From Parcubacteria group bacterium (lineage in GTDB: Bacteria > Patescibacteriota > Minisyncoccia > UBA6257 > JACRHW01): DNA of 47,811 nt. Below, in pieces: positions 43,454 through 47,811 of the stretch (position 1 is its first letter; each line of letters opens with the position of its first letter). A program made the translations under genes and the position numbers. The notes under the pieces are model-generated. The model was not told the DNA's origin. It was given only the letters and a program-made list of their open reading frames with translations, and did not search any database. The stretch covers positions 1-47,811 of the forward strand of contig JACRHW010000002.1 of NCBI GenBank assembly GCA_016217555.1. Reading direction: 5' to 3'.

Positions 43454-43761
43454 TCCAATAGTTTTTCCGCTGGCGAAAGGCCACCCAACACCTCGTGTGG
43501 AAAGTAATTCCACGCATCGGTTACTAATTCAAGAACAGTATCAAACTCCGAAACGTCCCCACCACGGTCAAACATTGCCATAACCTTCATCATATCGTCG
43601 CTATCCTCCTCATGGTAAATAGCGTCCCGAACATGATCCAAGGTAAAATCACTGCCGGTTTCCTTCAACATATCCACAATATCTACTTCAATCTCTTCCC
43701 GTCGTTCAAGAATTTGCCTGCCCTGAGCCGTGTCGAAGGGTTGTTTTGATTCTATTTTCAT
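43438..43761 (-). CDS. Hypothetical protein, 107 aa, with repeat-encoded insert
   Basis: Unrecognised acidic protein. The C-terminal part NYFPHEVLGGLSPAEKLLEH resembles a short motif seen at the end of several CPR hypotheticals and of some transposase-like proteins. Residues 7-15 (PFDTAQGRQ) are encoded by a family C repeat word (43721-43742), which seems to have inserted near the start of the gene without breaking the frame. It follows the methyltransferase by 13 bp. Confidence 0.65.
   Translation of the reverse strand: MKIESKQPFDTAQGRQILERREEIEVDIVDMLKETGSDFTLDHVRDAIYHEEDSDDMMKVMAMFDRGGDVSEFDTVLELVTDAWNYFPHEVLGGLSPAEKLLEHQRK
43721..43742. repeat. Family C repeat word inside a coding region
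   Basis: CCCTGAGCCGTGTCGAAGGG, as in 11219-11241 and other family C copies, here in frame. Confidence 0.6.
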
Positions 43762-43774
43762 ATATTTTACAAAT

Positions 43775-44752
43775 TTATTTAAGATCAACCATTATTTTCT
43801 GCGCGATATGGTGTGCGAAATTAACCGGCACAGCATTACCAATCATTTTGTATCCGTCAGCAACATCACGATATTTGAAAATAAAATCATCAGGAAATGT
43901 TTGAATTCTTGCACATTCCCTTACAGACAAACGACGATACAAATTTTCTTTTCCAGGAACAAAAATCCTTTCGTTTTGACTTATAAACTTCATCTTAGGT
44001 GCCTGCGGATGGATTGGGGCATGACGACCCCCCGCTTGAATTGTGAAAGAAGGTTCATCCCAAGAACGAACGCGATTTCGCGACATATAAATTGTTGAAA
44101 AACCACCATTCATATATTCATGGTTTGGAATTTTCAAATTGTTGCCATTTGTCTTATTTTTATCTAAAGCTGGTTTTGCTAAGCGCAAGTCATAAATTAC
44201 ATCTTTCAAAACAGGTTTATGTTTCTGTGGTTCTGGAAATTCAAATTTCTTTTTTAAATCCTTACGATATCCGATGATAATTATGCGCAAACGATCTTGT
44301 GGAACATCATAATCATTCGCGTTGAGCAATTTTTGGGATATTTCATACCCAGCATTTTCAAATTCCTTAATAATGTTTGTAAATGCTTCTGAGTGTTTGG
44401 GATGAAGAATGCCAGAGACATTTTCAGCAAGAAAAAATTTTGGCTGTTTATCTTTCAGAAGACGAATATAGTCGTGAAAAAGTTGCCCGCGCTTATCATT
44501 AATTCCACGACCGGCACCTGCCTCACTCCAACTTTGGCAAGGTGGTCCGCCAATAATCCCATCAGCATTGGGTATATCAGATGGAGAAATATCAATAATA
44601 CTTCTACGGTCTAGTTTGGTTTTCGGGAAATTATGTTCAAAAGTTTCCCAGATGGTTGAGTCATATTCATTTGCCCAAACAACATGAAAACCAGCTCTCT
44701 CGAAGCCCAGATCAAGTCCACCTGCGCCTGTAAATAATGATACTAATTTCAT
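43775..44752 (-). CDS. DNA cytosine-5 methyltransferase, M.HaeIII-like (predicted GGCC)
   Basis: Protects the host from the adjacent nuclease. Motif I is [20 protein letters not shown], motif [18 protein letters not shown] with the catalytic Cys, motif VI AENVSGI, motif [14 protein letters not shown], motif [19 protein letters not shown] and motif [13 protein letters not shown]. The match to M.HaeIII extends through the target-recognition part ([30 protein letters not shown]), so GGCC is the likely target. It begins 3 bp after the stop of the endonuclease gene. Confidence 0.93.
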   Translation of the reverse strand: MKLVSLFTGAGGLDLGFERAGFHVVWANEYDSTIWETFEHNFPKTKLDRRSIIDISPSDIPNADGIIGGPPCQSWSEAGAGRGINDKRGQLFHDYIRLLKDKQPKFFLAENVSGILHPKHSEAFTNIIKEFENAGYEISQKLLNANDYDVPQDRLRIIIIGYRKDLKKKFEFPEPQKHKPVLKDVIYDLRLAKPALDKNKTNGNNLKIPNHEYMNGGFSTIYMSRNRVRSWDEPSFTIQAGGRHAPIHPQAPKMKFISQNERIFVPGKENLYRRLSVRECARIQTFPDDFIFKYRDVADGYKMIGNAVPVNFAHHIAQKIMVDLK

Positions 44753-44754
44753 AA

Positions 44755-45735
44755 TTAATCGTGACTAATATTTAGTGTATTCTTAAATAATTTCTTTGGT
44801 GATTTTAAAAGATTGATATCAAATTTCAATGATAGCTCAACCCTTGAACTAGCGTTATGAATTCGGAATGAAAGAATCCAATCATTATTCATAGTTACTA
44901 TGGCAGTTGTGTCGCTATCTGCCTTAAGGGCGATGTCAACAATTTCTGTGGGTAATGGAACTTTTGGTGTCTTATATTTGGGTTGTGTATTTTTGAAAGG
45001 GAGGTTAAGCGTTCCATTCAAATTATAAGCGTGAATTTCAACCGAATTTTTTCCTTTGATAACTTTGTAAAAATCTTTATTACCAACCAAATATGCAACC
45101 AAATTTGAAGCAATCTTTTTAGAATCTTTTTTGTAGAGATTTTTCAATTCTTTTATAAAAGCTTTCAAAATCGGAACATAAATCGTTGAGTGATAATCAC
45201 CAAGCTCACTCCACCTTTTCTTTGCCTTACTGTCTTTTCTTATTTTCTCTAACTTATTGAAAATAGGGGTTACTATATCGAAATATTCTTTGGATGTTCT
45301 GATCCCAAGCCACTTTTCACCAAAATCAATACTTGCAGATAGACGAGAATGTTTTACGGCATGATGATTGTTTTTAGCTGATACGCCAATTTCCCATTTT
45401 TGCAGCAATCGAATCGCTAAAACATCTCTTACGTCGCCAAATTTTCCGTGATGATCTGATAAAATTTCAAGTTGTAAAATATCGTCTTTGCCGATGTCGT
45501 TTGAAAGGCGCGGTTCTATGTCCATGAGAAAATTGACCGCAAAACTAGCAGAGAGTAGATAATCGCTTCGTTCTGTCGCGCTCACATTTTCAAAGCAACC
45601 CTTAGCAACTTGAAAAGCCGAATTTTTAATGACCTCGAGATTGGTTTTATCCTTTATCTTTTCCTCGAACTGAATAAGCAAAGCGTATTCAAAGGATTTT
45701 CCCGTTATCATTTGTTTTGAGTTTGTACTTGTCAT
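44755..45735 (-). CDS. Type II restriction endonuclease, HaeIII family
   Basis: 326 aa. [12 protein letters not shown] and [20 protein letters not shown] carry the acidic and Lys residues typical of the HaeIII-family PD-(D/E)XK-like core. The pairing with an M.HaeIII-like methyltransferase 3 bp away makes the assignment strong. It should cut unmethylated GGCC. The gene is AT-rich, as is the whole 43.8-47.6 kb block, which fits an acquired island. Confidence 0.88.
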   Translation of the reverse strand: MTSTNSKQMITGKSFEYALLIQFEEKIKDKTNLEVIKNSAFQVAKGCFENVSATERSDYLLSASFAVNFLMDIEPRLSNDIGKDDILQLEILSDHHGKFGDVRDVLAIRLLQKWEIGVSAKNNHHAVKHSRLSASIDFGEKWLGIRTSKEYFDIVTPIFNKLEKIRKDSKAKKRWSELGDYHSTIYVPILKAFIKELKNLYKKDSKKIASNLVAYLVGNKDFYKVIKGKNSVEIHAYNLNGTLNLPFKNTQPKYKTPKVPLPTEIVDIALKADSDTTAIVTMNNDWILSFRIHNASSRVELSLKFDINLLKSPKKLFKNTLNISHD

Positions 45736-45739
45736 AAAT

Positions 45740-45931
45740 TTATTTTGTGATTACTTCATAATCCTCTGGATTACCGATAACTCTCACTAACTCTTTAGAG
45801 CCATCGACAGAAATAGCCCCACACCTACATGAGGTTAAATTACTGTTCGTAATAGAAAGAACCTCGGTGCCGCATTTCTTGCACTTGATATAGGTTGCTT
45901 TCTCAGTTTTTGTGACGATTTCCTTTGGCAT
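45740..45931 (-). CDS. Small zinc-ribbon protein
   Basis: 63 aa from the ATG at 45931. IKCKKCGTEVLSI and SCRCGAIS provide a CxxC...CxC zinc site. A GTG 15 bp upstream would overlap the AbiEii gene. It lies between the toxin and the restriction enzyme genes; it could be a regulator of either or a stand-alone defence-island protein, but sequence gives no direct clue. Confidence 0.65.
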   Translation of the reverse strand: MPKEIVTKTEKATYIKCKKCGTEVLSITNSNLTSCRCGAISVDGSKELVRVIGNPEDYEVITK

Positions 45932-45935
45932 ATAT

Positions 45936-46631
45936 TTATTTTTCACTCTCCAAGCGAGCTTTTAACAAAAAGATGGTCTCAGTTCGAAGCTTTTCACGTG
46001 CCCAATCCTTTTGAGATTCCGTAAGGAAATCTCCTAAACCATCGAGGATGTGCTTATTATCCATCTTCTCTAGTTGCTCAACGGATTTTTGCAGAAGTTC
46101 TTTGAAAAACATGTCAGAACGCTGTTCCACAATCTCTTTATTAATAGGCCAATTATTCTTAAGGAAAAACCAGGTATCATAAACATCACGGCTCGTTTTG
46201 CCGACCCGTTCGTGCATGGCCATAAGTTTGTGAGCAAACATATCCTCCCGAACCATCACAAGCATAGAAATACCAAGCAGGGTCATGATCTCATACCTCG
46301 AACCGAAGTTTCTCCGATTTACTTCAATTTTTATCTTCTGTGCTCCCGCTGCGTATGAGATAACATTTAAAAGATTAGAATGCTTTATGCGTGAATCGAT
46401 AATCGTCCCATAGCCTGCAGTAATGTTATGAATTTTTTCAAACACCTCAACCTCCTTGTTTTCATCCAACAAATCAAAATCTAAATCAACTGAATCGCGA
46501 TTCAAATTATAGAACAAGAGAGCTGCAGTACCACCCTTAAAACCCAAATGAGGTGCAATCGATGTATCAGAGTAAATATCCTTCAAAATCTGAAGCAATA
46601 TATTTTTATGTTTTGAGTAGTCTAGTGTCAT
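45936..46631 (-). CDS. AbiEii-type nucleotidyltransferase toxin
   Basis: Toxin component of type IV toxin-antitoxin / phage abortive-infection systems, a GTP-dependent nucleotidyltransferase that blocks growth on infection. The N-terminus has the family motif GFKGGTAALLFY followed by RDSVDLDFDLL (GG and DxD metal site). KIKIEVNRR and REDMFAHKLMAMHER with DVYDTWFFL match the rest of the domain. Its antitoxin gene is upstream on the same strand, but a GIY-YIG gene lies between the two. Confidence 0.9.
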   Translation of the reverse strand: MTLDYSKHKNILLQILKDIYSDTSIAPHLGFKGGTAALLFYNLNRDSVDLDFDLLDENKEVEVFEKIHNITAGYGTIIDSRIKHSNLLNVISYAAGAQKIKIEVNRRNFGSRYEIMTLLGISMLVMVREDMFAHKLMAMHERVGKTSRDVYDTWFFLKNNWPINKEIVEQRSDMFFKELLQKSVEQLEKMDNKHILDGLGDFLTESQKDWAREKLRTETIFLLKARLESEK

Positions 46632-46637
46632 GCGTTT

Positions 46638-46892
46638 TTACCCCGTTAGATAATTTTTTAACCTTGTCTTAATATATCGTTTACCCCAAGTGGTTTTTAA
46701 ATACTTTTCCCGATGCGTTGCATCTTGTTGATTTAAACACGCTTCATAGTAAACCAGCGCTACGGGCAAACGATTCTTCGTTGATGTTACTTTGCCATCG
46801 TTATGTAACCTCAATCTTTCTTTGAGGTCGCTTGCATAGCCTGTATACAGTTGTCTATCTTTCTTACTTTGTAAAATATAAGTGTAAAACAT
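46638..46892 (-). CDS. GIY-YIG domain protein bracketed by inverted repeats
   Basis: 84-aa single-domain GIY-YIG nuclease-like protein: MFYTYILQSKKDRQLYTGYA has the YxY-IL and YTGYA (GIY-YIG) strands, DLKERLRLHNDGKV gives the Arg/His helix, and EKYLKTTWGKRYIKTRL the C-terminal part with Glu. Perfect 13-bp inverted repeats touch the start codon on one side and span the last codons on the other. It is inserted between the AbiEi and AbiEii genes. Probably a mobile unit, or a small DNA-repair nuclease carried by one. Confidence 0.88.
   Translation of the reverse strand: MFYTYILQSKKDRQLYTGYASDLKERLRLHNDGKVTSTKNRLPVALVYYEACLNQQDATHREKYLKTTWGKRYIKTRLKNYLTG
46640..46652. repeat. Family E inverted repeat, left end of GIY-YIG unit
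   Basis: ACCCCGTTAGATA, perfect complement of 46892-46904; encodes the last residues of the GIY-YIG protein. Confidence 0.8.
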
Positions 46893-46904
46893 ATCTAACG
46901 GGGT
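46892..46904. repeat. Family E inverted repeat, right end of GIY-YIG unit
   Basis: TATCTAACGGGGT; touches the GIY-YIG start codon and contains the stop codon of the AbiEi gene. Confidence 0.8.
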
Positions 46905-47512
46905 GAAGTTTTATTAGGTTGAGTGCTTTTATGGTGCTCAAAATATGTTTTTACCTTTTTCTCCATGCGTTTATTGTGGTAAATAGGCAAAATCTCAAAA
47001 ACTTTCTCCCAATCCAACACATCTAAGTTATCAAAGTGATAATCTTTGCTGATATAAATGCGATCCAAAAAAGCACGCTCTTTAGTTGCGGTGGCGATGC
47101 CACCAGTGTGTTCGATACCGGTGGTATTACTCAATACATAGTCTTTCATCCGAATGAATGAAATCTTTTGTCCATCGGCTTCGATTTCTCTCGTCACGTA
47201 TGTGGCAACAAAAATATTACCGTAGTATTGAAAATTGATTCCGGTATGGGTCAATACTGTTTCGAAGCTAATGTATGAGGGGGTATAAATACGAGTCGCC
47301 AATTCAAAGCGATTATAATTTTTGTCTTTTGCATAAATGCCACGATGTACTCGGATCAACTTACCGCTTCTTACATAACTGTTTAATCTGACCCTCACTG
47401 CATTTTCCGCCTCTACACCCCACATCAAAGCTACATCTTTGTTAGAAAAGATGGTCTTAGAAGATCGCAACAATATCTCTACGTATTGACCTTTTGTTGG
47501 TTTGTTATCCAT
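46895..47512 (-). CDS. AbiEi-like antitoxin / winged-helix regulator
   Basis: 205 aa from MDNKPTKG. The N-terminal winged helix (VALMWGVEAENAVRVRLNSY, then VRSGKLIRVHRGIYAKD) and the C-terminal part (PSYISFETVLTHTGIN, ATKERAFLDRIY) match AbiEi-type antitoxins that repress their own operon. I reject the in-frame GTG extension to 47623, which reads through element E3. The last codons are supplied by the family E repeat, so the native C-terminus may have been altered by the GIY-YIG insertion. Confidence 0.85.
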   Translation of the reverse strand: MDNKPTKGQYVEILLRSSKTIFSNKDVALMWGVEAENAVRVRLNSYVRSGKLIRVHRGIYAKDKNYNRFELATRIYTPSYISFETVLTHTGINFQYYGNIFVATYVTREIEADGQKISFIRMKDYVLSNTTGIEHTGGIATATKERAFLDRIYISKDYHFDNLDVLDWEKVFEILPIYHNKRMEKKVKTYFEHHKSTQPNKTSPR

Positions 47513-47601
47513 ATAATGACTACTGGTTAATTTAAAGCTAACTTCCAGTACATTATATGCCATATTGAATCTAAATGCAATAGGCCCCTTACAAAACAAA
47601 A

Positions 47602-47652
47602 CCCCGTCAGAAATCTTAGCCACCCACTCTGGGCGACTTATTTCTAACGGGG
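47602..47652. repeat. Palindromic element, family E copy 3
   Basis: CCCCGTCAGAAAT and ATTTCTAACGGGG arms (one mismatch) with an inner CCCA-CTC-TGGG hairpin. It lies between the 5S rRNA and the AbiEi gene. Confidence 0.75.
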
Positions 47653-47671
47653 CAGGACACCACTATTTTTG

Positions 47672-47792
47672 CGTACCGGCGTACCCTACTTTCCCCTCCG
47701 CCGAAGCAGATAGTATCATTGGGCTCATGTAGTTTCACGACTCTGTTCGGAATGGGAAGAGGTGGGGCATACATGAGTAAAACACCGACACA
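47672..47792 (-). rRNA. rrf: 5S ribosomal RNA
   Basis: The minus strand carries the conserved 5S core CCATTCCGAACAGAGTCGTG and CCCCACCTCTTCCC, then the GGCGGAGGGGAAAGTAGGGT end. The 5' and 3' ends pair (helix I) and the pairing continues outward as a perfect 13-bp stem ACCACTATTTTTG/CAAAAATAGTGGT (47793-47805 with 47659-47671), probably the processing stem of a precursor. A 23S gene, if linked, is outside the window to the right. Exact ends are approximate. Confidence 0.93.
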
Positions 47793-47811
47793 CAAAAATA
47801 GTGGTGCCAAA

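Noticed and set aside
47512-47623. GTG-initiated extension of the AbiEi-like protein
   Set aside because: The extra 37 residues are translated from palindrome E3 and lack any family match.
47616-47810. 64-codon minus frame at the right edge
   Set aside because: It is the 5S rRNA gene.
1-47811. tRNA genes or CRISPR arrays
   Set aside because: No tRNA T-arm-type sequences in gaps and no regularly spaced direct repeats were found.

Overview
The window looks like a slice of a Patescibacteria (CPR, probably Parcubacteria-like) chromosome. The evidence is an AT-rich sequence, minimal forms of universal genes (an AspRS without the GAD insertion, a SecA without the zinc tail, a patescibacterial-style long Ndk), single housekeeping genes instead of ribosomal-protein clusters, many tiny proteins, and abundant palindromic repeats. 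This placement is inferred from gene style; no 16S gene is present.

Layout. 0.2-8.4 kb: a small hypothetical, aspS-ndk, a two-helix membrane protein, a small hypothetical, a ComEC-like metallo-hydrolase, secA, then divergent speD and convergent hpf/raiA. 8.4-12.7 kb: repeats, a fused ABC exporter with a possible 25-residue peptide upstream, and an overlapping HAD phosphatase / P-loop kinase pair. 12.8-13.7 kb: about 0.9 kb of GC-rich, densely self-complementary sequence without a credible protein gene, which I read as a large structured RNA of unknown family. 14.0-24.2 kb: zwf, MTH1-type Nudix, a 54-residue zinc protein, a five-gene operon (SEC-C nucleotidyltransferase, MazG-like, PRTase-like, cupin, DUF1653), a Cas4/AddB-like nuclease, a thioesterase, xseB, an HRDC-xseA fusion and rsmE. 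24.3-27.9 kb: cysS-dnaB-recR on the + strand. 27.9-32.3 kb: rplU, two gene-fusion junctions with truncated genes, arfB, a YjjX-type phosphatase and engB. 32.4-43.8 kb: lexA, rpoC, rpoB, mltG, rodA and envelope hypotheticals. 43.8-47.8 kb: an accessory defence island (HaeIII-like restriction-modification, AbiEii/AbiEi toxin-antitoxin split by an IR-bracketed GIY-YIG gene), ending in 5S rRNA.

How it works together. Most genes lie on the minus strand in short operons closed by hairpin-T terminators. rpoB-rpoC and rodA-mltG form core units. LexA has a perfect 27-bp palindrome over its own start codon and sits in a window with recR, xseA/xseB and Cas4-like nucleases.

The most unusual content is (1) the structured RNA locus and (2) several families of palindromic elements. 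In family A and in two of three family B copies, a conserved core is flanked by perfect 16-19 bp inverted arms whose sequence differs in every copy. One family A copy is exactly 111 bp (37 codons) and sits in frame in the HRDC-XseA linker. Several elements end exactly at stop codons. Family letters A-H are my own labels.
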